This document shows positions 33,501 through 44,234 of a DNA stretch of 64,000 nt, one piece after another; position 1 is the first letter of the stretch, and each line of letters starts with the position of its first letter. Location: the NCBI GenBank assembly GCA_009733575.1, contig ML769385.1, forward strand, positions 212,055 to 276,054, given 5' to 3'. The notes under the pieces are model-generated. The model had not been told where the DNA came from. It did not search any database and was given only the letters and a program-made list of their open reading frames with translations. The DNA is from Gymnopus androsaceus JB14. Taxonomy: Eukaryota > Basidiomycota > Agaricomycetes > Agaricales > Omphalotaceae. The translations under genes and the position numbers were made by a program.

Positions 33501-33968
33501 CATTCTTTGCGGCAGATTTCAATGCCTCGATCGTATCTTTTTCGTCCTCTATCTGCGGTGGTGTAATGATGCCACTCCAAAAACCCTGGCTAAGAGTCCT
33601 GGCCAAACGTGAGGAGAGTTTAAGGAGGAGACCTGAGTGATTGGACTGGGAAGTTTTTTTCGCCGCCCGACATATGGCGTGAAAGCATCCAGCGTAATCG
33701 CCCAATTCGTACAGTGCGGTACTCAAGTTCGAAGAGAGTACTGGGTCATCAGGACTCAAAGATTCCAGCTGAAGCACTCTGAGTGAACGAACAAAGAGCC
33801 TCAGACGTTAAAGTAATACCTTCTTGTAGATTCCTGCAGCTCTATGCATAGTTGAGTACCAGATGCCACTCAATCGAGAAAACGAACTTACTCGACAAAG
33901 TCACGATCTTTGAAGTGCTCATTTCCTTGCTCTTTGAGAGTCTGAGTAAAGCCCTCACTGCTTGTCAT
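30576..33968 (-). CDS. TPR + DUF4470-type protein
   Basis: The first exons splice to give MTSSEGFTQTLKEQGNEHF, DRDFVEAAGIYKKVLQL and DPVLSSNLSTALYELGDYAGC, a clear tetratricopeptide region. The second short exon ends just before the intron at about 33777-33830. Downstream, HVFGSIIGLGKVYAKL and VHFTLVDINPTVFARDLCIMLLLNDLL match the DUF4470 domain common in basidiomycetes. The long remainder, with ILDSLDFWTLEMLPRSVA, DGVWKNIWTLDDFSNPDL and YDLVPDMVPTWVGYDAFSLVD, is the usual C-terminal region of these proteins. The function is unknown. The family is often multi-copy in mushrooms. The ATG at 33966-33968 is well supported. The C-terminus after NWVLIPVRYDSQE is uncertain and may contain another intron. 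Confidence 0.72.
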
Positions 33969-34389
33969 GGTGAGTTGATGGTGAGGACGCGAAACCCAGC
34001 AGGTTCATTGAAGTTATCGCCAGCCGGCGATTTCCTTTTATGGTTGTTGGACTCAGCCTGAGAATACTTTTATGAACTTTCTTTTGTCACTAGCAAGTCG
34101 TTGCTGGCTCATTGTCTTCTGGTGTAAAATTGGAATTGGCAGGGTCAGCCTGAGCAGAGGCAGAACAGAAGAGCATTTAAGGAAGGAACATCACAGTCTG
34201 CAGACTGCAATTGCTCTGTCAACTTTGTTGAAAGCAGCTGTTCTGAGATTGGCGGAATTTTTTGGCAACATGTTGCAGAGTGCTAGTGAGGTGTCGATCA
34301 ATTTCGGACTTACAGTATACCCAGCATCGTCGCAGCCCAAGGAAATAAAATTTTTTTAAAATGTTACAAAAAGCCTTAAACTGTCATAT
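33969..34389. other. Intergenic region upstream of the TPR-DUF4470 gene
   Basis: About 420 bases between the TPR-DUF4470 start (reverse) and the tRNA-like remnant. It should hold that gene's promoter. I see no other element. Confidence 0.4.
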
Positions 34390-34446
34390 GGTTCAACCCG
34401 GGCTCGAACCGGGGACCTTCATGTTAGATGACCAACTACGCCATCA
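34390..34446 (-). pseudogene. Truncated tRNA-like sequence (resembles tRNA-Val)
   Basis: The reverse strand reads GGCGTAGTTGGTC, then CTAACAT, then GGTCCCCGGTTCGAGC and CCGGGTTGAACC. The T-arm (CCCGG, loop TTCGAGC, CCGGG) and the 3' acceptor strand TTGAACC are perfect. The anticodon stem is missing several bases, and the matching 5' acceptor strand GGTTCAA is absent upstream. The loop CTAACAT would give anticodon AAC. It is a decayed tRNA or a tRNA-derived fragment, perhaps the head of a lost SINE. Confidence 0.6.
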
Positions 34447-34536
34447 CGTAAATACGCGTTCCGGTTCGACGAGACCGGTACGGGCCGTAGTTAATTAATG
34501 ACGACACGTCGTTCCACGTCTTTGAATCTGACCACG

Positions 34537-36429
34537 ATGACCTCCGAGTTCAAACCAATCCTTATCCGGGTTGAACTACCAGCTTATGGGCACTCGTTTA
34601 CGATCACTCTTACTAATGACAAGCCTACGGTCCTCGAAATAAAACACGCGATTTCCAGCTACCTGCCCCGGGTCGCCACGAGTCGAAGGACAAGAGAGTT
34701 ATTTGGAGAGGACGCTATTTAGAAGATGGAGAGTTGGTTCGGGAGTTGTGGTCGGGGGAGGGAGATATGGTAGTACATTTGAGTGTACATCCTTCGGGCT
34801 GGAGGGGCAATCCGCCACAGATTGAGAAGGAGACAAAGGCTGAAGTCAAGGCTGGGAAAGGCAAGGAGAAGGAGAAGGAGGTACCGGAGGTGCCTCGGCC
34901 GACGCCGACGACAAAGACAGCGCCGCCTGCGACATCATTCCTACTTTGGAAACATAGAGAAGCGTTATCCAAGCTCACGCATACACTGTTCACAGAACCA
35001 AAGTCTGGCTCGCGTATACTCGCAATCTCATTCGTAACAAGTCACGGCTACATCTGGCCTGCTGTTCTTGATGAAGCGTATCCAGCGACGAGTGAAAAGG
35101 GTGTTGAATATGTTCGTGTTGTTATCGAGTGAGCTCCTTTCTTCTAAAAACTAATAAAACAACTAATAACTTGTAACGTAGCAATCGGCCTTACCTCCGT
35201 CTACTCAGTCCCACCGCAACGCCGACTGCAGCTCAAATTCACGCATTCAAAGTTCTTTCCTATACTATCGAGTTGCTCAAATTGACGGCTGTCCCTATGA
35301 CTGCAATTAATGCTAATCCCAGCACGGCTTCGGCTTCTACTCCTCCCGTCCAGGTTCCAGCCCATCTAAACGCAATCCTGCAGCAAATGGGTCTACCTCC
35401 CATCCGAAACCTCCCTGCTCCGACTCCGACCATCGTTGGTCATCCGCCGGAGGGCGCTGCGGGCCAACCTCCCCAAAACCCTCAAGCAAACGCCAACAAC
35501 GCCAACCCCGTCGGCCAAAACGTCGCGGGAGGTGAAAACCAAAATCCCATCCAACAACTTCTTCTCCCGCACCTATTCCTTCTTATCCTCCGCACTCTTC
35601 TCATCTTATACTTTATCGCTCCCACTAGGAAACCTTTCCTGGCGCTGATCATTGTGGGATGGGTTGTGTGGGAGGTTTGGGGTCCTGTTAGGAGGGCGTT
35701 GGGGCTTGGTGACGGAGAGAATGAAGCCGCGGGGCAGCAGCAGCAGGTGGAGCTGTGAATGCGAATGGGGGACAGCACGGTGGGAATGGAAATGGAAACG
35801 ACGCAGGACAGGTCCGAATCGATGATCCAGCTGCCGCTGGTGCCCAAGTACCTCCGAACCCAAATCCACCCGTGAACGGCAACGGTAACCTACCCGCTAT
35901 CGCTAACGGAGACTCTATAATCGACACTCTTGCTTCGATCGACATTCCACAAGGTGAAGTAGCCTTGGCTTCGTTCGGTCCAAGTCCCGATCCCAATCCA
36001 ATCCCAATGCGCAAACCAACGACGTACAAGCCCAGCTCGTACCTGAACCCTCCCTCCTCAACAAATCCGTCTCCTTCCTTGCCCTTTTCCTCGCAACTGC
36101 CCATCCCGCAGTATGGAACAAGCGGAGGAGGTATTTGAGTGAGAGGGAGGGAAGGGTTCGCGAGGAGATGAGGATGCTTTTGGCGAGTAATGAGGATTCT
36201 AGCGCGAATGAAAGAGGGCGAGGGCAATGGAGTTGGCGAAGGCGAAGGTGAAGGTGAAGGAGCGCAGGGAGGTCCCGTCGTAGGAGAAGAACTAAACGCA
36301 CGTAGAGCTCAAGCCCAAGCCGTAGCACGGGAGCGATATATCCGTAGACCAGAGTGGGTGAAGAGGTATATGATGAGGGTTGTTAGTGCGGGGTTGGGTG
36401 AGATGGATGCGTTTGAGTTTGTAGAGTGA
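34537..36429 (+). pseudogene. Ubiquitin-like (Herp/Usa1-like) membrane protein gene with multiple frameshifts
   Basis: An N-terminal ubiquitin-like domain (IRVELPAYGHSFTITL, VLEIKHAISS, then TCPGSPRVEGQ and RVIWRGRYLEDGELV) is followed by a Lys/Glu/Pro-rich linker. A conserved middle region (FVTSHGYIWPAVLDEAYP) and membrane segments (LLLPHLFLLILRTLLILYFI, PFLALIIVGWVVWEVW) come next. A Gly/Asn/Pro-rich loop precedes another hydrophobic segment (SVSFLALFLATAHPAVWNKR) and a C-terminal RRPEWVKRYMMRVV. Such proteins act in ER-associated degradation in other fungi; the assignment is by domain pattern only. One intron (about 35130-35182) is plausible. At least four one-base shifts (near 34658, 34701, 35740 and 36000) break the frame, with further shifts downstream. 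The conserved pieces are otherwise unspoiled, so sequencing error is as likely as decay. Confidence 0.6.
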
Positions 36430-37564
36430 GGAAGATGATAAAGCCCATAAAGTAGTAAATTTGGACTGGATGGATGGAACAGTATACATCAGCGTACTGT
36501 AACTTATTACGTATCCGGAAAGTCATTATTATACAAATTAACCTATTCGTTCCTTTCATTTATGGACGAGGAGTTTCACGATGCACGTAAGACAGATAGT
36601 CCACATTTGCGCTTAAGCCTGCGTGGCGCAATGGTAGCGCGTAGCTTTCATAGTGATCAAGCATTCGGTAGGCTGAAGTTGCGGATCCGAGTCCGTCGTC
36701 GGTTTCAAACCCATGCGCTAGAGTTCCTTTTGTGTGTTTCTTTTTTCGTGTGCCGGAGAGTTGTACATACCCACTCCGCCCTCGAAGAACGCGTTCAAGT
36801 TCGATACACATGCATTCCGTGGCCTTTGCAAACTTGAGATGCAAATTTAAGGAATCTATCACAACGTCAGATATACTCTCCGGCATTTAGGACCTGTCGC
36901 TGAGTTCTCATTAGAGACGTTTGTTGAAGAGGCTTGTAAAGAAGGATTTGTCGGTCCTTTAGAGTATTTGTGCCTTGCTATTACCCAAGCCACTGAACCG
37001 GGGTACTAGCACGAGCTCCAGAGCCTTTTAGTGATTGGTACGTCTCTGGGATGTATTTATCCATCCAAAAATGGTCACCAGGTCGGACTTTTGAACTTCG
37101 CACAATCTTCATTCCTCTCATCAGTATTGACGATTGAACCCTAGAAAAGAATCTTGTCCATTCGTACGTCTATCGTCATATCCATCACTTTGCTTATAAT
37201 AAGATAATGACTTATGTAGGATGAACTAGTCGGTGCTCTCGTCGATTTCTGCCCTCCAAGCGTTGACCTCTTACCAATCCACTCAGGGAAATACATGTAC
37301 AGTGAAATGCAATGAAAGCAAAGGGAGGGGAATGAACATCCTCAGAGCTCTGAGGTCAAGAGTCAAGAGGAAGCAAACAGCGACTCAATTTCCTGTATCC
37401 AGCTCTCCAGCAGCCTTCCTCATCCAGTCGTCCATCCACGTCCATCCCGGTCCTCGTCCTTACGCTTCCCGCGAATCGCGCGAAGATCGAGCATCTAGAG
37501 CGAAAATGGGGAGAAGACAACAGAACTCAGGAGAGTCGGAGGGAGATCAATCCTTACTCTGAGC
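36430..37564. other. Intergenic region with a tRNA-like gene
   Basis: About 1.1 kb between the ubiquitin-like gene and the 3' end of TRS33. Apart from the tRNA at 36617-36704 I see no supported gene. The forward ORF at 37233-37562 has no recognisable domain. Confidence 0.4.
36617..36704 (+). tRNA. tRNA-Met (CAT) with intron, slightly degenerate
   Basis: A cloverleaf can be drawn. The acceptor pairs GCCTGCG with CGTCGGT (one mismatch plus wobbles), and the D-arm is GGCGCAATGGTAGCGC. The anticodon stem pairs TAGCT with GGCTG. The loop is TT-CAT-A, interrupted by an intron of about 17 bases after position 37. The T-stem is GCGGA/TCCGT with a six-base loop instead of seven. The missing T-loop base and the acceptor mismatch suggest it may be inactive. 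It is a close paralogue of the tRNA at 44235-44324. Confidence 0.6.
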
Positions 37565-38646
37565 CTACGATCCTTTCGGTAGTTTGACTTGGAATGTACC
37601 TATGTCACGAAAGTCAGCTCGAGAAGGGAGGCAGGAGAGACGAAAATACAGAATGAATGCGAACGGAATCCCTATCCTCCCGCGAAGCGAAGGAACGCAA
37701 ACGAATACCCACATTGAGGTAAATTCACGACTTCAGGAGAAACTGTCGCGTTATACCCTAGACGGGCAAGAGCGCCTCGAATGATTCCTGCCGGTAGGGA
37801 GACGTACTAGAAAGGCGTCATCGAATGCATAAGCATGGAAATAAAACAAAGAGACGAACAACTCGAGCCTTCCTGACAGCGTCCGGCCTACCCTGCCAGG
37901 ACGACAGACGAGAGATGGTCTTGAACGAATTGTCTTGTAGTACATAGACACCCTAGATCGTAAATTAGACCGTAGAGTGTAAATAGAGTTTTGATACGGT
38001 ACCCACCCGATGATTCGTTCTCAAATTATCAACCTGTTTATCCCAACACGCGGCCCAGATATCTTTGCAGATAAACTTGATTGCATCGAGTGTTTCCGTG
38101 AAGAGGGAACGGTTGAGGCATAGTCTGCTAGGAGTTTAGTAAAAAAAGCAATGAAATCGGAGTTGGTCAACGAACCTCTCTGAGAAATTACTCCCCACAT
38201 GCATACCAATAGCCTCCAAGCGCATCTTCAACGCTTCTTCTTCTTCAGTCTACTGGACCTGCAGCACCCTTCCCGCTCCCGACCTTGGTAGATGCCAAAC
38301 TACTAGTCGAATCTCTAGCAGACGCGGTTGGATCCCTCGTATTAGCATTATTCGAATTGCTAGGAATCAATCCAGCCTCCTTCATCACCGCTTCTCGCTC
38401 CTTTTCTCTTTTAATTGCTACTTTTGTCGATTCTCGCAAGGTATTGACCACTTCGATTAGGAAATAGTCCATCATTGCGCCGTCAACGTGGCGTGTTGGC
38501 GGGTCAGCATAAGCAGCGAGGGCGGCAAGGGATGGAGGAAGCGAGAGGGCAGGATTATTTGATGAGGACGAATTAAATGAGGAGTTTGAAGGATTTAAGG
38601 GAGAGGAAGATGAGGAGGGTATTTGGAGAGAGGTTCGAGCTGACAT
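37565..38646 (-). CDS. TRS33: TRAPP complex subunit 6 (Trs33/TRAPPC6, Bet3 family)
   Basis: TRAPP tethers vesicles and activates Rab1/Ypt1 at the Golgi. The N-terminus is Ser/Asn-rich, then VDGAMMDYFLIEVVNTLRES and EAVMKEAGL. After a junction come EEEEALKMRLEAIGMHVGSNFSE, then LFTETLDAIKFICKDIWAACW and KQVDNLRTNHRGVYVLQDNSF. SLPAGIIRGALARLGYNATV and a last exon CGTFQVKLPKGS complete the Trs33 core. I traced introns near 38105-38175, 37940-38005, 37808-37860 and a final one ending at about 37595. The stop TAG is at 37565-37567. The join after ASTK is odd: either a 34-base intron (GTCGGG...CAGTAG) or a one-base indel is needed. The start MSARTSLQ is at 38646. Confidence 0.82.
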
Positions 38647-38776
38647 GGTCGTCTGGAAAGAGTATGTGTGCGATAGACGCCCAAGCACGCACTTAGACGC
38701 GTACTCTGATTTGCTCTAAGTAATGGTAAAATCGAAAGGTAAAGAAAATTATGTCGCCCGTGTCAAGCTACTATAA

Positions 38777-39055
38777 TTGTTTTCTATAGGATCCATAACT
38801 GCTGTTCTGGACTTGACCAAGGATATTGCGAACTGCTTCTCGTGCACAAACTGTGATACTCAAGTATTCGAGCTGGACATACGGAAACTCCGCTGCGCCA
38901 ATATCGTTAGCGCCATACGCTCCGGATATCATGCCTCCCCTTTGGACCTTCCAGCTCTGGATATTCTAACGCGCGACACGCAGAAAAGCATAGATCGTTG
39001 TCAGGTCGAACTCGACAGCATTGCGAAGCCTCATTACCGTCTTGGAGACTTGTGA
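38777..39055 (+). other. Upstream coiled-coil segment of the F-box gene, out of frame
   Basis: The sequence encodes SPLDLPALDILTRDTQKSIDRCQVELDSIA. In the next frame comes LETCESRLKFYKEGILF. This is the usual N-terminal helix pair that precedes the F-box in basidiomycete F-box-like proteins. Two small frame shifts (near 39030 and 39092) separate it from the main ORF at 39094. Confidence 0.55.
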
Positions 39056-39093
39056 AAGTCGGCTGAAGTTTTATAAAGAGGGAATTCTCTTCC

Positions 39094-40482
39094 ATGAGTG
39101 CACCTATTCGCAGGCTTCCCCAGGATGTTCTAGGAGAAATTTTCAAGCTCGTCTCCTGCAAACATCCTAGTAATAACTCTGTCGGACGAAACGGAAGCCA
39201 TAGTTTGGCAACCTTGGCTCTTAGCCAAGTGTGTAGCAGATGGTATAACATGGTCGTCTCTATGCCAGCCTTATGGTCCTCCTTCCAGTTCGGGTCTAAG
39301 CAGCTCCAAAAGCCTCACCCAATGATTCCACTTTTCCTTGAACGTTCACGCCTGCATAAGCTCTCCTTTTGGATCAACGTCGAGCACCGGTCCACCGAAG
39401 ATTTTTACGACGCAACGGACTTCTTTTCCACTCAGAAAACCAATCGTTGGGGTTCTGTGATCATACATGGACAGAGAACTGTCCTTCCCGCAACACTTCT
39501 ACGACTGTTTCTTGCGAATGGGAGGATATTCCCTGAACTACGCAATTTCACTGTCCGGTTCTCAGATCTAACTCTCTCCAAATCCATAACAATTACCTGT
39601 CCGAAGCTTCAATATCTCGAACTTGATCGTCTTGACGTAGACCTCAAATTCACGCAACCTTGCCACACCGCCAATTGCACAGACTTGCGCGGGCTCACCT
39701 TCCAGCATGCTTCTCGTATCCTTGACAGTTTTCCCAACGTACGGATTATTATCCTCGATATCAGAGGTGATGATGATTTCCCGCAGTGCCGGCCCCTTAC
39801 TTTGCATCATGCGAGGATAGTACGTATTATCACGCAGAAGGATGCTTCGAGTCGTTCGGGTTTCGTGTCTTCCATGCTGGATACAATCACTAGTCCTGAG
39901 CTAGATCACCTTATGTTGGCATCCGTGCGGCACACTGAAGCTCCCTATGTTGTCAAATCCATATGTTCCCTGCTGACTCGGAGTCAAGCCCGCTTGACCT
40001 TCCTCACGCTTCGACGAATTCCCTTCACTTCTCGTGATCTTACGCAGCTGCTGCATCTTCTGCCGAACCTTACATGTTTGCAATACAAGGAGAATTCTCT
40101 GCGGAAGGGAAAATTCGTGTTTCGATTATTGAAAGTCTTGACCCCTCCGAATCTTCGTCATTCATTGCAGGATGGAGACGACGATGACACGGACGATGAC
40201 TATGACTTTGGCCTCGAGCAGGGCAAGCTACTACTGCCCAATTTACAGGAGCTCACTGTGGGGACTTGCCTTCGCAAAGTGCCGTTGCTAGTGAATTTTC
40301 TTCGGTTGAGAAGAACACTCGGTTCCTCCTCACATCTGCGAAGACTGAAGATGGACCTCTTCAATGACTCGCATAAACACGTCGAGAATAAGAGCATAGC
40401 AGTCAAATTTCGAGAATTCGAGAAGGATGGTATTGGTATCTCTGTTGACATCGTTGACGACGGAGACTATCGCCTTGCTTGA
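39094..40482 (+). CDS. F-box-like protein with Leu-rich C-terminal region
   Basis: A single open frame of 462 residues starts with the F-box-like motif APIRRLPQDVLGEIFKLVSC followed by LSQVCSRWYNMVVSMPALWSS, the pattern common to large Agaricomycete F-box families. The rest contains irregular leucine-rich repeats (LQYLELDRLDVDL, LTFLTLRRIPFTSRDLTQLL, LLPNLQELTVG) and an acidic DDDDTDDDYD stretch near residue 360. Such proteins are expected to be substrate adaptors of SCF ubiquitin ligases; the substrate is unknown. The conserved helix pair normally at the N-terminus lies just upstream in other frames, so the true gene may begin near 38777 and be interrupted here by indels. Confidence 0.72.
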   Translation: MSAPIRRLPQDVLGEIFKLVSCKHPSNNSVGRNGSHSLATLALSQVCSRWYNMVVSMPALWSSFQFGSKQLQKPHPMIPLFLERSRLHKLSFWINVEHRSTEDFYDATDFFSTQKTNRWGSVIIHGQRTVLPATLLRLFLANGRIFPELRNFTVRFSDLTLSKSITITCPKLQYLELDRLDVDLKFTQPCHTANCTDLRGLTFQHASRILDSFPNVRIIILDIRGDDDFPQCRPLTLHHARIVRIITQKDASSRSGFVSSMLDTITSPELDHLMLASVRHTEAPYVVKSICSLLTRSQARLTFLTLRRIPFTSRDLTQLLHLLPNLTCLQYKENSLRKGKFVFRLLKVLTPPNLRHSLQDGDDDDTDDDYDFGLEQGKLLLPNLQELTVGTCLRKVPLLVNFLRLRRTLGSSSHLRRLKMDLFNDSHKHVENKSIAVKFREFEKDGIGISVDIVDDGDYRLA

Positions 40483-42210
40483 CATTAAAAGGTTTATTCT
40501 ATACTGTGTCTATGCTTTTAATGTTTTTTTTTCTTTCATTTTGACGCGGATACTGTGTTACAATTTCGGGGTCATTGTTAACTCTGTATCTGTTTTGTAC
40601 AGTCCACTCTCCAACGATAACAGATTATTTCTCTTCCCTTCTTTCAGAGGGCAGCATTGAGCCATCGCTCGACTATGATGTATCGAAAACTTTGGCAGCG
40701 CGGCGAAATGGTAACGTTGAAGCATTTGAACAGCGTCGTGGTTTAAATCGGGCCTACCAATCATGGATCTGCGAGAGATAGTGAAACAGACGAGGTTCAA
40801 GAACTTCCTTGGACCCATTTTTCCCTTGCCATTAAATGAATATTGCAAACCACCTGGCTAATTCTGTTTCTTGCGAGTGGTATTCATGGGCGCCGCTCGC
40901 GTTGCTGCTCAAGATACACTCAGATCTACAAATAGTAGCGATGTACAGAAGCATCATACATAATGGGGCATGTTGTGGTATGTGTGAGGAGGTGGGAAAG
41001 GATGGGGACTTTTATGATCTTGTGTACTTCGTGTGTACTATTGGTGCAAAACTCACTAACTTCGATTTTTACACAGATGCCCAAGAATGTCCCAATCTCC
41101 CCCCGAATGAACATTAAGCTATCCTCGAAAATACCACCGATTGAGTCTGATAGTCCTTCTTGTACGAATCTCTTGCCCCCTAGTAACCAATCACTCCAAC
41201 GAGGGGCTTCGAGCTTCTCAATGTAGAAGGCCTCAACACTTGGTTTTTTTTTGCGAAACACGTGATAGTACGTATCGGACCAGGGCTTCAAAATTGAATG
41301 TTGATCCCAAGTGCCCAAGATATTGAGATTCAGAAGCAAAGATAAAATAAAAGGAGAAAAAAATTGCAAAACTATATGCAGACTGCAGTTGGAACTTCAT
41401 GACACCAAAAAGGTAGACTTGTTCTTTACCTCTGATGGAGTTTACTTATTTGGTGGTGGATGAATGTTCTACATAGCCATCTGGTCTTGGAGGACAATGG
41501 GAAGGCTCAAACAAAAATGAGGGATGGATGGAAGCCCCCCAAGTCTTTAACAAAATATAGTGAAGTTCTGAGAACCTGGAGTCCCAGACCATCTGGAATG
41601 CACTGAGCATTAGTCCAAAGATTTTGGCTCTCCCATTCATACAGATGGAGGTGAAGAAAAAAATTCTTTTGCCTCCTGAGCTTCAATCTTCATGTTGCCT
41701 GTCATAAGAAGCAATACATACATCTTGAATACAGATGCGATGTTAGGACAGTCCTGGACTCTTAAACATTCTTTATGCCATCCCTGTCCAATATCCAATC
41801 CATTGCCTCTGAATTGGCATTGATATTGGGTTTCACAAATGACCTGACCAGGATTCAGTATTCAGGATGGAACCAAAATAACTTGAATAGTTCTAAACTT
41901 TATTCAGAGTGGTAGTCATGATCAGCTTGCGTTGATTACGTCCCTGCCTTTCGTACATGCGTAGCTACTGTAACAAGTCTGTACAGCGAGTAGGGCTGAG
42001 TAGGGTTGATGCTGGGACAAGACAATAAGTCAGTATTGAGAATGTGTCAATTTTCAAAGCTATACCATTACATTCAACCCTGGATTGCTTGATATCAAAC
42101 GTCAGTTTTTTCAAAAGCTAAGATGCGACAATCAGCATCATGTCAAAGTAAGAAAAGATAGCTTCGATGCTACCACTCATGGTGGTCAGAATCGTCACAC
42201 AGACGCCACG
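40483..42210. other. Intergenic region with a CpG-poor transposon-like patch
   Basis: There is no supportable gene. The stretch 41380-41930 is almost CpG-free, unlike its gene-rich surroundings, and resembles the CpG-depleted transposon sequence at 16-21 kb. It is probably an old repeat. The reverse ORF at 40926-41369 has no recognisable domain. Confidence 0.5.
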
Positions 42211-43809
42211 ATGAGTCACCACTGTCCTATTTCAGACAAAGAAATCATCACGTGGCACAAACACTTCTCCTCCATGAACGCCTTGAACCCAGGATTCAAC
42301 GTCCTAATCAGGGACCTGACACGGGATTTCGAGCGAGCACAGGCGAAAGATGCGCTGCAATTTTGCTCCAACTGGTTCCAAGCCCGGTTGGAGGAGCAGC
42401 GAAGTCGAGCTCGGGATGCTCTGAGTGGCAGAAACAGTCACAGCCAGAGTCGACGGACATCCATGTTCAATGTTGGTATAGATCAAGATGACGAAGCTAT
42501 AGGTCCATTGGAAGTTAAACGTGGTTCTCGCGGCTCTATAACCACTGCTTTTACCACTATTCCCGCTCATGCATCTCCGCCTCCTTCCGTAACAATGTTC
42601 ACCAATCCCTTCTCGCCCTCATCCATCCCGTTAACCCCAGGTGATTTTCTCCATCCACCCAACTCGGCTATTTTCGCCCGACGCACTTCTGTGTCGGCCG
42701 AATCGATCCCAATCGAGGAGCTATCCTCGACTCCGCCGCTCCCCTTCTACCCAAAAACACAAGCCCAGCTCGCCCGTATAAAATCAAGCATACAAGGCAA
42801 CTTCATCTTTCGTGATTTGGACGATGAGCAGGAATCTGGTGTACTTAATGCTATGCAGGAGGTCAGAGTCGAGGCTGGCGAGGAAGTTATCAAGCAGGGC
42901 GATGTCGGAGAGTATTTCTATGTCGTGGAGAACGGTATTTTGGATTGTTATATTCTCGGTAATACTCCTCCCGCAACACCAGAATCACCCGTTTCGTCTT
43001 CTTCTTCTCCTCCTCCAGTTCAAATCCACCCAGTCTACGGGAGACTAGTGGCTTCATGTCCTCCAGGTACCTCTTTCGGCGAACTTGCACTAATGTACGG
43101 CCATCCCCGTGCTGCAACTGTTCTCTCCCGTACCGCATCTCTCCTCTGGGCTGTTGATCGAATAACGTTCAGAACGATTATTCTCAAAGCCGCCCATCGG
43201 AGGAGAACCATGTACGAGAGCTTCTTGTCCAGTGTTACGCTGCTTGCAGGATTGAGCGGAGCCGAGAGGAGCAAGATTGCTGATGCACTGGTCAGTAAAG
43301 TCTATGAGGATGGTGAACACGTCGTTAGGCAGGGCGAAATGGGTGATACATTTTTCTTTGTCGAGGAGGGCGAAGCCGTCGTTACCAAAAGAGTCCCGAG
43401 GGCTAGCTCTGCGACGCCTAGACCTGGTGACGTCGACGACGATGGCATGGAAGAAATCCAAGTAGGAAAACTTGTTAAAGGGGACTACTTTGGTGAACTG
43501 TCTCTGCTTCGACTCGCACCGAGAGCAGCGACAGTGAGCGCTGTTATACGTTCAAAGCTAACCCCAACTCTCAATATCAACATCACACCGTCCTCGCCTG
43601 CGGTTGATACTCCTCCTACATCGTTCAGGCCCTCTAACTCACATTCGGATATATTCACCAATCCGTTTGCGCCGCCCTCTTTGAATGGAGGAAATGCACC
43701 ACAGCCAAAACTGAAAGTAGCTGCACTTGACGCGCCAGCGTTCACTAGGCTTCTTGGACCGTTGAGGGAGATTATGGAGAGGAGGGCGGGGGAGAGTTAT
43801 TTGATGTGA
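42211..43809 (+). CDS. BCY1: cAMP-dependent protein kinase regulatory subunit
   Basis: Bcy1 inhibits the PKA catalytic subunit until cAMP binds. The protein has an N-terminal dimerisation/docking helix region (FNVLIRDLTRDFERAQ, DALQFCSNWFQARLEEQ). A Ser/Pro-rich linker ends in the inhibitor site FARRTSVSAESIP, with a phosphorylatable Ser at about residue 160 (type II-like). Two cyclic-nucleotide domains follow. Phosphate-binding cassettes are FGELALMYGHPRAATV (about residue 290) and YFGELSLLRLAPRAATV (about residue 425), each keeping the key Glu and Arg. The coding region has no intron, unusual in this window. The frame is open from 42085. I prefer the ATG at 42211 for its purine at -3; 42274 fits the family's usual N-terminal length. 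Confidence 0.92.
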   Translation: MSHHCPISDKEIITWHKHFSSMNALNPGFNVLIRDLTRDFERAQAKDALQFCSNWFQARLEEQRSRARDALSGRNSHSQSRRTSMFNVGIDQDDEAIGPLEVKRGSRGSITTAFTTIPAHASPPPSVTMFTNPFSPSSIPLTPGDFLHPPNSAIFARRTSVSAESIPIEELSSTPPLPFYPKTQAQLARIKSSIQGNFIFRDLDDEQESGVLNAMQEVRVEAGEEVIKQGDVGEYFYVVENGILDCYILGNTPPATPESPVSSSSSPPPVQIHPVYGRLVASCPPGTSFGELALMYGHPRAATVLSRTASLLWAVDRITFRTIILKAAHRRRTMYESFLSSVTLLAGLSGAERSKIADALVSKVYEDGEHVVRQGEMGDTFFFVEEGEAVVTKRVPRASSATPRPGDVDDDGMEEIQVGKLVKGDYFGELSLLRLAPRAATVSAVIRSKLTPTLNINITPSSPAVDTPPTSFRPSNSHSDIFTNPFAPPSLNGGNAPQPKLKVAALDAPAFTRLLGPLREIMERRAGESYLM

Positions 43810-44234
43810 AGCGAGCGAGCGAGGAGGAGTACGAGGAGAAGTCTGTCGGTCGTTCGAGTCATTTGAGCTGGGCTCTAGACTCGAGATAACAGAGACAGGG
43901 AAGCGTATCGCCCACATATCCATCTCTAGTTCCCGCGTCCTTTTGCTCCGTGCCCGTCTTTGCTCGTACCTTACAGATTTTTTTGTCTTATTACTACACG
44001 CCGGCGGGGGTTTTTTTTTGGATTGGATCGAATCGAAGAAATGTATGTATTTCTTACTATAGCTATAGCTAGTAGTACACTTAGTAGTAGGGTAGGGTCG
44101 GGTAGATATTTTCTTCTGCGTCTGTCGCTGTTGTCGAGCTTTTTTGTATACTTATCGATCCGCTGAATGAATGAATGTATAGACACTTTTGTCGTTCCCG
44201 ATGAAGATGAGATTGAGAACAGTGGTAAGTAGCC
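43810..44234. other. Intergenic region between BCY1 and the tRNA gene
   Basis: About 425 bases holding the BCY1 3' untranslated region and the upstream side of the tRNA. No other element was recognised. Confidence 0.4.

Noticed and set aside
35688..36328. Two long reverse-strand ORFs opposite the ubiquitin-like gene
   Set aside because: They are shadows of the Gly/Asn/Pro-rich coding sequence, low in complexity with no domain.
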